A DNA stretch of 37,434 nt. Origin: Lachnospiraceae bacterium (GTDB lineage Bacteria > Bacillota > Clostridia > Lachnospirales > Lachnospiraceae). The notes under the pieces are model-generated. The model did no database searches. It worked only from the letters and a program-made list of their open reading frames with translations, and had not been told where the DNA came from. Shown here piece after piece: positions 17,471-25,790 of this stretch. Where the stretch lies: positions 1-37,434 of the forward strand of contig JAILCW010000080.1 of the NCBI GenBank assembly GCA_024690265.1. The letters run 5' to 3'. Position 1 is the stretch's first letter. Every line of letters starts with the position of its first letter. The position numbers and the translations under genes are program-made.

Positions 17471-17510
17471 AAGGATGTTAAGTTCTTATTGTTTTCGCAA
17501 TTCTTTTTTT
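17455..17510 (+). terminator. Rho-independent terminator with long loop
   Basis: A 10-bp stem, AGAATTGCGA (17455-17464) with 17495-17504, is extended by inner pairing AATAAG with CTTATT, and a T run follows. It ends the suf-flavoprotein-GGDEF unit 20 bases after the GGDEF stop. Confidence 0.8.
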
Positions 17511-17522
17511 ATGGAGGTTTCT

Positions 17523-18617
17523 ATGCAGATAACTGTTGGAAGAAGTAGTAATACCGATGCAAAACAGGCAATTCGAGAAGCTTTGTCAGGCGCAGGAACT
17601 CCTAAGTTCATTTTTTTTATCAGCCCATACAATATGCTCGAACAGGTGGCAGCAACTATTGCTGAAGATTATCCGTTGACAAAGTCCATTGGAACCAGCG
17701 GCATCGCATACTTTGGCGGTGGTTCTTCTGACCGGGAATTGTATACAGTTGCATTTGGTCAGGATGCGGTGGTTTCTGTTGGAGTGCTTCGCCATTTGTC
17801 TACCTGCCCGGTTGCTGATATTGAGAACCTAAAGGCTTCCCTGCAGGAAGTTCGCCCGGAAGAGGGCAAGACCGTATGTCTCGAGTGTTGTACCGGATGG
17901 GAAGAGCGATTGGTAACAACCATGAACGTTGCGTTGGAAGGTGCGCGTGTTCCACTTGTGGGCGGAACAGTGTTTGGTACACCAGAAGGTAAAACATCCT
18001 ATGTGGCAGTGAATGGTAAGCTCTATGCGGATGCTTGCTGCTATGCTGTGATTAAGAATACCAGCGGACATATTCGCACCTACTCAGAGTTGATTTATGA
18101 GATGAATCCAAATTATCCGCGCCATACGGCAACCAAGGTTAATTTGGAGAATAAGGAGCTGCTGACTTTAGATAACAGACCTGCAGCTGATGTTTATGCC
18201 AACGATTTGGGTATTTCCAAGAGCGAGGTGGTAGATAACGTACTTCAGAATCCGTTAGGACGTGTGGTGGGTGATGAAGTCTTTATCGCATCCCAGCATA
18301 CCGTTGGACCAAATAATTCTTTAATTAATTATAAGCGTATCAATGAGAACGATACGATTTGCATTTTGAAACTGAGAGATTATCCAAGCATTAATGCAGA
18401 TACTCGTAATCAGATTCAAAGGGAGAATAACAAGATTTCTTTCATCCTCGCGATTAATTGTATTTATCGTCATTTGCTGTTTTCCAATGAGCAGTATTTG
18501 AATGGTTATATTCAGAGTATGAGTAATATTGGACCGTACTTGGGTATGGTCGGTGGTGGTGAGCAGTACAAGAACCAGCACGTTAATCAAACCATGGTAT
18601 GTGCAGTATTTGAGTAA
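17523..18617 (+). CDS. FIST domain sensor protein
   Basis: A 364-residue soluble protein that resembles FIST_N plus FIST_C domains, predicted sensory modules for small ligands that are often genetically linked to chemoreceptors or GGDEF proteins. The N-terminal half has the SIGTSGIAYFGGGSSDRELY stretch and the C-terminal part ends with the region YLGMVGGGEQYKNQHVNQTM, where FIST_C usually has a conserved glycine-rich turn and an F-G-E-like motif. There is no signal peptide or membrane segment. The ATG at 17523 with GGAGG upstream is chosen over an in-frame start at 17475 that lies in the terminator loop. The methyl-accepting protein follows 26 bases later and is the likely partner. The ligand is unknown. 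Confidence 0.87.
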   Translation: MQITVGRSSNTDAKQAIREALSGAGTPKFIFFISPYNMLEQVAATIAEDYPLTKSIGTSGIAYFGGGSSDRELYTVAFGQDAVVSVGVLRHLSTCPVADIENLKASLQEVRPEEGKTVCLECCTGWEERLVTTMNVALEGARVPLVGGTVFGTPEGKTSYVAVNGKLYADACCYAVIKNTSGHIRTYSELIYEMNPNYPRHTATKVNLENKELLTLDNRPAADVYANDLGISKSEVVDNVLQNPLGRVVGDEVFIASQHTVGPNNSLINYKRINENDTICILKLRDYPSINADTRNQIQRENNKISFILAINCIYRHLLFSNEQYLNGYIQSMSNIGPYLGMVGGGEQYKNQHVNQTMVCAVFE

Positions 18618-18643
18618 TTGGCAGAGGGAAAGGAGCAAAGACT

Positions 18644-19606
18644 ATGGCATTATTTAACAAAAAACAGGAAGAAGTTCAGCCAACTGCAACGACAACTGCA
18701 CCGGCTATGAATCTGAGACAGCGTTTAGCACCCCTTCGTGATATTGCAAGATTTGCAATTGAGCAGAAGAACAAATTGCAGTCCCAGGAAGCAGAGACCA
18801 TTGATGGTATAGACCAGATTTCTCAGTCTTTCTGCGTGGTACAGGAGAAGCATCAGAATATTACCAATTCCGTAGAGGGACTACGTGATGAGTTTGAAAA
18901 TGTTCGTGGTATTACCGATACCTTCGAAGGCATAATTTCCAAGATGATGGATACGGCAAGAGCTTCCCATCAAGGTATGGAAGCCATTGATCGTAGTTCT
19001 GATACGGTTAATGAAACCATTGATTCCATGCAGGCGGTATTCGAAGAATTCCAGCGAAGCTTTGATGATATTCATGAGAAAATCAATCAGATTAATGGTA
19101 TCGCAACCCAGACTAACCTGTTGGCACTGAATGCGTCCATTGAGGCAGCCAGAGCTGGTGAGGCTGGTCGAGGATTCGCAGTTGTTGCAACTCAGGTTAA
19201 TAAGTTGTCTCAGGATATCAAGGAACTGGTTGTTAGTATTGGTGAGAGTATGGAAACCTTGAATACCAACAATCAGGGATTGGTTCATTCCTTGCAGGGC
19301 ACCAGAGAGGCTATTGAGCAGTCTCATAGGAGTATTGAGGAGACGCAAGAAACCATTGATAGCATCAAGACAGTAGCGGAAGAGGTTGGCGAGCAAAGCG
19401 AGCAAATGACTGAGGTCATTAACAACTGTAATCGTGCAGTTGATGATGTAAATCGTAATATTGAAGAGTCCGGCAATTACTTTACGCAGGTATCGGATGA
19501 TATTGAGGACATGCGGGTGAAAATCACCAAGAAGGGCTTTATGTTTGAGGATATGAATAATATCCTAGAACAGATTGATCCGCTGGTTAATCAGTTGGAA
19601 AAATAA
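18644..19606 (+). CDS. Soluble methyl-accepting chemotaxis-type signalling protein
   Basis: A 320-residue protein with no membrane segment. It is mostly coiled coil, with the conserved hairpin tip of chemoreceptors around residues 148-185 (NQINGIATQTNLLALNASIE and [15 protein letters not shown]), which contacts CheA and CheW. There is no HAMP or ligand domain of its own; the N-terminal 60 residues are a short basic and proline/threonine-rich stretch. The natural reading is a cytoplasmic output module whose input comes from the adjacent FIST protein. AAAGGAGC lies before the ATG. A strong terminator follows. No other chemotaxis gene is in the unit. Confidence 0.92.
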   Translation: MALFNKKQEEVQPTATTTAPAMNLRQRLAPLRDIARFAIEQKNKLQSQEAETIDGIDQISQSFCVVQEKHQNITNSVEGLRDEFENVRGITDTFEGIISKMMDTARASHQGMEAIDRSSDTVNETIDSMQAVFEEFQRSFDDIHEKINQINGIATQTNLLALNASIEAARAGEAGRGFAVVATQVNKLSQDIKELVVSIGESMETLNTNNQGLVHSLQGTREAIEQSHRSIEETQETIDSIKTVAEEVGEQSEQMTEVINNCNRAVDDVNRNIEESGNYFTQVSDDIEDMRVKITKKGFMFEDMNNILEQIDPLVNQLEK

Positions 19607-19615
19607 CGACAGATA

Positions 19616-19652
19616 ATGAGGAATCGTACGAGATGTACGGTTCCTCATTTTT
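19616..19652 (+). terminator. Rho-independent terminator
   Basis: A 14-bp stem (19616-19629 with 19635-19648, one wobble) and a TTTTT tail end the FIST-chemoreceptor unit. Confidence 0.9.
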
Positions 19653-19681
19653 ATGAAAACGTAGATTTTCTTTTGGGTTTC

Positions 19682-19690
19682 TGCTATTAT
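19682..19690 (+). promoter_or_regulatory. Candidate degV promoter (extended -10)
   Basis: TGC followed by TATTAT (19685-19690). No convincing -35 was found. The likely start of transcription is about 33 bases before the degV ATG. Confidence 0.45.
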
Positions 19691-19729
19691 GTATGTCGTG
19701 AGTGTAATAAAACAAGAAGGAGCATATAG

Positions 19730-20608
19730 ATGAGCGATTACGTTATTGTTGTGGACTTATCCGCAAATATTAGTATGGACTTCGTTAGGGAACATGATTT
19801 GATTTTTATCCCAATGAATTATTCCATTGGTAGCGAGGAGCGCGTTAGTTCCGAGATGGAATCCGATGAGATGATGAAGGAGTTCTACAAGGCGCAGCGC
19901 GAAGGCGTTGAGACCAAGACGAGTCAGATTACTCCACAACAGTATGTGGAGTTCTTTGAACCATATTTGAAAGAAGGCAAGGATATTGTTTACCTAAGTC
20001 TTTCTAGTGGACTGAGCAATACTTTTAACAGCGTTTGCCTTGCTAAGCGTGACCTAGAGGAAGAATATCCGGATGTTCACGTATATCCGGTAGATACCTT
20101 GGCTGGTACCGGATGCGTTGGCTTGATTTCTGAGCAGGCTGCATTGAACCGTGAAGCAGGTATGAGTGCTGAGGAGAACTACAACAATCTTTGTGAATTG
20201 GTTGATTCTCTTTGCCATGTATTTATGGTAGATGATTTGATGTATCTACATCGTGGTGGCCGTGTACCTAAGTCCACTGCTATCATGGGTACTGTTCTTA
20301 ACATCAAGCCGGTTCTTATCGTTAACGAAGAAGGCAAGCTTCCTATGATTGACAAGAAGCGTGGTGTTAAGCCTGCCATGAATCGTTTGGTTGAAATCTA
20401 CGAGAAGACCCATCGTACGGATATGAACCGTGTTTACATTGTTCATGCAGACGCCTTAGATCGTGCAGAGTTCTTGCGTGACAAGGTTCTTGCAATCAAT
20501 CCGAATGCAGATATTGAGATTCAGATGTTGTGCCCGGTTATCGGTGCACACACCGGTCCTGGAATGTGTGCGATTCTCTATTATGGAGATCGTCATCACC
20601 TCGACTAA
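19730..20608 (+). CDS. DegV family fatty-acid-binding protein
   Basis: A 292-residue cytosolic protein of the DegV/FakB family, which binds a fatty acid and, when paired with the kinase FakA, presents it for phosphorylation. Family marks are the YLSLSSGLSNTFNS loop, LMYLHRGGRVPKSTA and the C-terminal GAHTGPGMCAI. The N-terminus VVDLSANIS takes the place of the usual VTDSTADLP, so the first fatty-acid contact is diverged. Several paralogues are usual per genome; no FakA gene is nearby, so its role as a FakA partner is inference. AGAAGGAG lies before the ATG. It is a single-gene unit between two terminators. Confidence 0.92.
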   Translation: MSDYVIVVDLSANISMDFVREHDLIFIPMNYSIGSEERVSSEMESDEMMKEFYKAQREGVETKTSQITPQQYVEFFEPYLKEGKDIVYLSLSSGLSNTFNSVCLAKRDLEEEYPDVHVYPVDTLAGTGCVGLISEQAALNREAGMSAEENYNNLCELVDSLCHVFMVDDLMYLHRGGRVPKSTAIMGTVLNIKPVLIVNEEGKLPMIDKKRGVKPAMNRLVEIYEKTHRTDMNRVYIVHADALDRAEFLRDKVLAINPNADIEIQMLCPVIGAHTGPGMCAILYYGDRHHLD

Positions 20609-20616
20609 ATTGTTTC

Positions 20617-20644
20617 GCCCCTACCTAACGGTAGGGGCTTTTTT
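20617..20644 (+). terminator. Rho-independent terminator after degV
   Basis: A perfect 9-bp GC-rich stem (GCCCCTACC 20617-20625 with 20630-20638), TAAC loop and TTTTTT tail. Confidence 0.92.
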
Positions 20645-20645
20645 A

Positions 20646-20654
20646 TGGTATGAT
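20646..20654 (+). promoter_or_regulatory. Candidate promoter for the glucosidase-addBA unit
   Basis: TGG followed by TATGAT (20649-20654), an extended -10 that begins directly after the degV terminator. The -35 position falls in the terminator stem and is poor. Confidence 0.45.
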
Positions 20655-20692
20655 AACTAAGTTAGAATACGAAGATATGAAGGAAAAATGAT

Positions 20693-22366
20693 ATGAAGAA
20701 ACAATGGTGGCATGACAAAATCTGTTATCAGATATATCCGAAGAGTTTTTGCGATACAACGGGCAGCGGAATCGGTGATATTAACGGAATTACCGAGCAT
20801 CTGGATTATTTGAGGAATCTGGGTGTGGATATCATATGGTTGTCACCATGTTATCCGTCACCTATGGCTGATCAGGGGTATGATATTTCGGACTATCGCA
20901 ACATTCATCCGGACTTTGGAACCTTAGAGGATTTTGACCGTTTGGTGGCAGAGGCCAAGAAGCGGGATATGGGTATCATTATGGACTTGGTGGTGAATCA
21001 TTGCTCTGATGAGCATCCGTATTTTAAAGAGGCCATGGCTCATCCGGATGGAAAGTACGGGGAGTATTTCTACATCGAGGAAGGCGTGGATGGCAAGGAA
21101 CCGAATAACTGGCGTTCCTACTTTGGCGGTAGTGCATGGGAAAAAATTCCGGGGACCAAGAACAAGTATTATCTGCACATGTTCCACAAGAAGCAGCCGG
21201 ACATCAATTGGGAGAATCCGGCAGTACGGGAAGAAATCTATGACATGGTGAACTTCTGGTTTGATCGTGGGGTAGTTGGCTTCCGTATCGATGCCATTAT
21301 TAATATTAAGAAGCCTCATCCCCTACGTGGATGTAATTATCCGGCAGACCGAGAGGATGGCATGGCTAGCTGTGCCAAGATGACAGAGGATGCAGTTGGC
21401 ATTGGTGACTTTTTACAGGAGTTGAAGGATCGTTGTTTTGCACCGCATCAGGCATTTACTGTTGGAGAGGTTTGTGGACAGAAGGAAGAAGATACCATCG
21501 CATATGTTGGAGAAGATGGATACTTTTCCTCCATGTTTGATTTTGAGATTAATTCCGAAGAAGCCAAGGATGGCTTTGAGTGGATGAACAAGCATTTCAT
21601 TACCCCGGACATGTATCGACGAGCCATGGAGCGCACGCAGAAGCGTATGGAACCTATTGGATTTATTTCTACAGTATTGGAGAATCATGATTTGCCTCGT
21701 ATCTCCAGTCGTATCCTTCGGGAAGCAGACCGGACGGATACTGCCAAGAAGTTACTGTGCGTGTTGTATCTGTATCAGAAGGGCATTCCTTTTATCTATC
21801 AGGGACAGGAACTGGGTATGGACAATACCTGGTTTGATGATGTGGATATGATGCAGGATGTCTCCAGCCAGGATGAGTATCGGGTTTGCCGAGAGGCAGG
21901 ATTGTCTCATGAGGAGGCGATGCAGGTTGTGAATCGGTTTTCCAGAGCCAACACCAGAACCCCATTCCAGTGGGATGATTCTGTGAATGGTGGATTTACA
22001 ACAGGGACCCCGTGGCTTCCTGTGAATCCAAATTATAAGAACATTAACGCTGCCGAGGAAGTAGCGAATCCGGACAGCGTCTATCATTTTTATCAAAAAG
22101 CTATTGCACTGCGCAAGGATCCACGCTTTGCCGAGACCTTTGTCTATGGCGTGTTTGGTCTCGTTTCGCAAGAATATGACAACGTGATTGTTTATGAAAG
22201 AGCGGATGAGAAGCAGCGTCTGGTGATTGCATGTAACATGCAGCAAGCCGAAGTGACGTTGGATATGGAAGTAGGGGAAGTGTTGTTATCAAACTACGGC
22301 GAAGCACATCCAACCTCCGGCCGGCTTACGTTGCGTGGATTCGAAGCGGTGGTATTTCGTGCATAA
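20693..22366 (+). CDS. GH13 alpha-glucosidase (oligo-1,6-glucosidase type)
   Basis: A 557-residue cytosolic glycoside hydrolase of family 13, likely subfamily 31, acting on short alpha-glucosides. The catalytic triad is D200 (GFRIDAI, nucleophile), E259 (TVGEVCG, acid/base) and D333 (ENHDLPR, transition-state stabiliser). Region I is DLVVNHCSDEHPYF. The residue after the nucleophile, which is valine in alpha-1,6-specific and threonine in alpha-1,4-specific enzymes, is alanine (A201), so substrate preference is unclear. No signal peptide; it would need imported sugar, but no transporter is in the window. AAGGA lies upstream of the ATG. addB begins 9 bases after its stop, so it shares a transcript with the recombination genes, an odd pairing. 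Confidence 0.93.
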   Translation: MKKQWWHDKICYQIYPKSFCDTTGSGIGDINGITEHLDYLRNLGVDIIWLSPCYPSPMADQGYDISDYRNIHPDFGTLEDFDRLVAEAKKRDMGIIMDLVVNHCSDEHPYFKEAMAHPDGKYGEYFYIEEGVDGKEPNNWRSYFGGSAWEKIPGTKNKYYLHMFHKKQPDINWENPAVREEIYDMVNFWFDRGVVGFRIDAIINIKKPHPLRGCNYPADREDGMASCAKMTEDAVGIGDFLQELKDRCFAPHQAFTVGEVCGQKEEDTIAYVGEDGYFSSMFDFEINSEEAKDGFEWMNKHFITPDMYRRAMERTQKRMEPIGFISTVLENHDLPRISSRILREADRTDTAKKLLCVLYLYQKGIPFIYQGQELGMDNTWFDDVDMMQDVSSQDEYRVCREAGLSHEEAMQVVNRFSRANTRTPFQWDDSVNGGFTTGTPWLPVNPNYKNINAAEEVANPDSVYHFYQKAIALRKDPRFAETFVYGVFGLVSQEYDNVIVYERADEKQRLVIACNMQQAEVTLDMEVGEVLLSNYGEAHPTSGRLTLRGFEAVVFRA

Positions 22367-22375
22367 GGGGAAACT

Positions 22376-25300
22376 ATGTCATTACAGTTCATTCTAGGTA
22401 GCAGTGGCAGCGGCAAGTCCACCTACCTCTATCAACAAATCATTCAAGAATCCATTGCGGATCCGGGACGATTCTTTTTGGTTATTGTTCCGGAGCAGTT
22501 CACTATGTCTACGCAGCGACAGTTGGTGGAGTTACATCCTCAGCATGGACTGATGAATGTTGAGATTCTTAGCTTTGAGCGTCTGGCCTATCGTGTCTTT
22601 GACGAATTGGGAATCAGTACGGCTGCAGTATTGGAAGAGACGGGCAAGAACTTAGTGGTTCGTCGTGTAGCCTCTGCGATGAAAGAGGAGCTTCCAACTC
22701 TTGGACCGAACATGCGCAAGAAGGGCTTTGTATCCCAGGTAAAGTCTCTGATTTCTGAGTTATCTCAGTATCATATTTCCACAGAAGAATTCGAAGAGAT
22801 GGTAACTACGACCGGGATGTCTACCAGCTTTTATCACAAGGGAGCGGATCTGCTGAAGTTGTACCAGGGATTCCTAGATTATATCGATGAGAAGTATATT
22901 ACATCGGAGCAGTTATTGGAACTTTTGACAGATACGGTGGAGGATTCCTTATTTGTAAGAGACTCTATTATTGTGTTTGATGGATTCACCGGATTTACAC
23001 CGGTACAGAATCAGTTGTTGTTGCGATTGTTTCCACTCGCCTCAGAGATTCGGTGTGCCATTACTATTGACCCTCGGGAAGAGTTGTTACGGGAACCGGC
23101 GGAGGAAGCCCTCTTTGCTATGAGTAATCGTATGGCATTGTCTCTGGTTAAGATGGCCCAGATCACCGGTGTGGATGTGCTAGATCCTGTGGTGCTAGCG
23201 ATGGATAGTGCCTCCCGTTATCCGTCAGATAGCAGTCTTCGTCATCTAGAGGCCAACCTGTTCCGCAAGGATGCCACTGCCTATGAGGATGCCACCGGCA
23301 TTCATCTAACCACGGCACAGGACCCTAAGGAAGAGTTATCCTATGTGGCAGCCACCATTCGACGCCTGTTACGGGATGAGGACCATGCCTATCGTTATCA
23401 GGATTTTGCAGTGGTTTGTGCCAACATGGATGTGTATAGCCCTTATATTGATGATATTTTCCGGGATTATGATATTCCGTTATTTAAGGATGAAAAGGCT
23501 ACGGTTCAGCTGCAACCGGCAGTGGAATTTGTGCGTAGTGCCATCGGCATGATTACCGGACGGTTTTCTTATGATGCCATGATGCATTTCTTCCGTTGTG
23601 GTCTCAGTGGATTGTCCACGGAAGAAATCGATGCATTGGATAACTACCTCTATGAGTCCGGCATACGTGGAAAGAACAAATGGCAGCATCCATTTACGAT
23701 TTGTCCGCGGGGATTTGACGCCGGGGACTTGGTTGTGATGAACCAGCTACGGGAGTACTTCCTGGAGAAGACCGGCGGATTCATTGATGCCTTTTCTAAG
23801 AAGCAAAGCGACGTGCGCTCCTTTGCAACAGCCCTCTATGAGCTAATGGTTGCCTATGACATGGAAGATGCACTGTCAGAGAAGGCCAAGGCTTATACAG
23901 AATTGGATGAGAAAAAGGCCAGAGAGTATGAAGAAATCTATAGCATTCTCATTGGCATCCTGGATAAAATGGTGGCCCTGGTTGGGGATGAGATGATGAG
24001 CGTAGCAGAGTTCCTAGAACTTTTTGAATCCGGCATGGAGACAGCCAGAGTGGGGATGATTCCGCCAGATGCCGACCGTGTAGTATTCGGTGATATGGAG
24101 CGAACCAGATTGCAGGATATCTCGATATTGTTCCTGTTGGGTGCCAACGAAGGCTCTATTCCGAAGGCCGTTAGTGGCAGTAGCATGTTGTCACAGAGCG
24201 AGCGTATGCGCCTCAAGGAGGCCAACTTCGAACTGGCTCCTACGGACCGGGAGAAGTCTTTTATCCAGCGATTCTATCTGTACCTGACCTTAACCAAGCC
24301 GAAGGATGCCTTGTATGTTAGCTACAGCCGCATCGGTAATGACGGTGACAGTTTGCAGAAGTCCTATTTGGTTTCTTTATTACAACAGTTGTTCCCACAG
24401 CTTGTGATTCGTGATGCGTTGGCAGATGAACGTATCTGGCGGGAGTCAGATTCCAAGGCTTTGGATTATTGTATTCAGCTGATGCGACGATTTGTAACCA
24501 GGGAAGAGCTAAGCGAAGAGGAGCAACGCACCTTGGATGCTTTGTTTGCTATCTTTTATGAGAGAGACGAGGCGGCCATGACAGCTCTATTGGATGCGGT
24601 ATTCTATCGTCATCGGGATGAGAAAATATCTGCCGCTGTGATGCAGGCCTTTTCGCAAGGAGTGATTCAGGGAAGCGTGTCTCGTTTGGAGACCTATGCC
24701 TCCTGCGGCTACCAGTTCTTCCTGAAGTATCTGTTGGATTTGCAACAGCGCAAGGAGCATGCCTTTGAAGCTGTAGATATGGGTAGCCTCTATCATGATG
24801 CCCTAGAGCGTTACGAGATAACCCTGCGAGATGTGGGGGAGGACTGGCAGAATATCACGGAAGAGCGCATGGATGAGATACTGAATCAGAGTATTCAGGA
24901 AGCTTATGAACAGATGGAGAAGGTGGAATCCTTCGACAGTGCCAGAGAGAACTATATTCGTACCCATATGGAGCAGACACTTCATCGTACGGTGTGGGCT
25001 CTAACACAGCAGGTGCGCAAGGGTACCTTTACCCCGCGAGATTTTGAGTGTTCCCTGCATTCCCTTGGGGATGAGGCGAAGCTTCATATTCCATTGGAGA
25101 ATGGTATGGAGCTACGCTTGAATGGTGTCATTGACCGTGTGGATGATTTTACCGTAGGGGACAAGCTCTATATCAAGGTAATAGACTACAAGTCTTCTGC
25201 CAAGGATATCAATCCTTCTGACCTGTACTATGGATTACAGATTCAGTTGGTGTACTACCTCAACGCTGTAATGAAAGCCCGTAGTGTAAGTAGCACCAAG

Positions 25301-25789
25301 GAAGTGTTGCCGGCGGCGGTACTGTATTACCATATCGATAATCCAATGATTGAGCAGGACTATAACAGTACAGAGGATTCCCTGGAGCAGGCCATTCTTC
25401 GTGAACTACGGGTCAAGGGATTGGTAAATTCCGACGAAGTGGTGCTAGAGGCCTTGGATAAAGATATTTATAACTTTAAGAAGTCCGACGTGATTCCGGT
25501 GCGCCTGAAAAAGGATAACACCCCTTATGCTGATGGCAATGATGCTACCGAGCAGGAATTTACCTTGTTGACGGATTATGTGGAGAAAAAGGTGATAGAT
25601 CTTGGCAATGCTATTGCAAGGGGTGAGATTGCAGCCAGACCTTATGCTAAGAAGACTTCCACCGGCTGCAAGTATTGTGAATACCACAGCATCTGCGGAT
25701 TTGACCGTAAGGTGGATGGATTTGAATATCGTAAGCTTCCGGAGCTTAAGCGAGAAGATGCTTACGACAAAATGAGAGAGGAACTGTAA
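22376..25789 (+). CDS. addB: ATP-dependent helicase-nuclease subunit AddB
   Basis: One subunit of AddAB, which processes double-strand breaks for RecA loading and recognises a Chi-like sequence. The 1137-residue protein starts with a Walker A motif GSSGSGKSTYL (about 9-19). Near the C-terminus is a RecB-type nuclease with GVIDRVDD and VIDYKSS. Four cysteines, C777 (ASCGYQFF), C1098, C1101 and C1107 (C-x2-C-x5-C), are the iron-sulfur cluster ligands that staple the nuclease domain in this family. The gene has AAGGGGA upstream and is separated from addA by one base. It depends on Fe-S assembly such as the suf operon in this window. Confidence 0.96.
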   Translation: MSLQFILGSSGSGKSTYLYQQIIQESIADPGRFFLVIVPEQFTMSTQRQLVELHPQHGLMNVEILSFERLAYRVFDELGISTAAVLEETGKNLVVRRVASAMKEELPTLGPNMRKKGFVSQVKSLISELSQYHISTEEFEEMVTTTGMSTSFYHKGADLLKLYQGFLDYIDEKYITSEQLLELLTDTVEDSLFVRDSIIVFDGFTGFTPVQNQLLLRLFPLASEIRCAITIDPREELLREPAEEALFAMSNRMALSLVKMAQITGVDVLDPVVLAMDSASRYPSDSSLRHLEANLFRKDATAYEDATGIHLTTAQDPKEELSYVAATIRRLLRDEDHAYRYQDFAVVCANMDVYSPYIDDIFRDYDIPLFKDEKATVQLQPAVEFVRSAIGMITGRFSYDAMMHFFRCGLSGLSTEEIDALDNYLYESGIRGKNKWQHPFTICPRGFDAGDLVVMNQLREYFLEKTGGFIDAFSKKQSDVRSFATALYELMVAYDMEDALSEKAKAYTELDEKKAREYEEIYSILIGILDKMVALVGDEMMSVAEFLELFESGMETARVGMIPPDADRVVFGDMERTRLQDISILFLLGANEGSIPKAVSGSSMLSQSERMRLKEANFELAPTDREKSFIQRFYLYLTLTKPKDALYVSYSRIGNDGDSLQKSYLVSLLQQLFPQLVIRDALADERIWRESDSKALDYCIQLMRRFVTREELSEEEQRTLDALFAIFYERDEAAMTALLDAVFYRHRDEKISAAVMQAFSQGVIQGSVSRLETYASCGYQFFLKYLLDLQQRKEHAFEAVDMGSLYHDALERYEITLRDVGEDWQNITEERMDEILNQSIQEAYEQMEKVESFDSARENYIRTHMEQTLHRTVWALTQQVRKGTFTPRDFECSLHSLGDEAKLHIPLENGMELRLNGVIDRVDDFTVGDKLYIKVIDYKSSAKDINPSDLYYGLQIQLVYYLNAVMKARSVSSTKEVLPAAVLYYHIDNPMIEQDYNSTEDSLEQAILRELRVKGLVNSDEVVLEALDKDIYNFKKSDVIPVRLKKDNTPYADGNDATEQEFTLLTDYVEKKVIDLGNAIARGEIAARPYAKKTSTGCKYCEYHSICGFDRKVDGFEYRKLPELKREDAYDKMREEL

Positions 25790-25790
25790 C

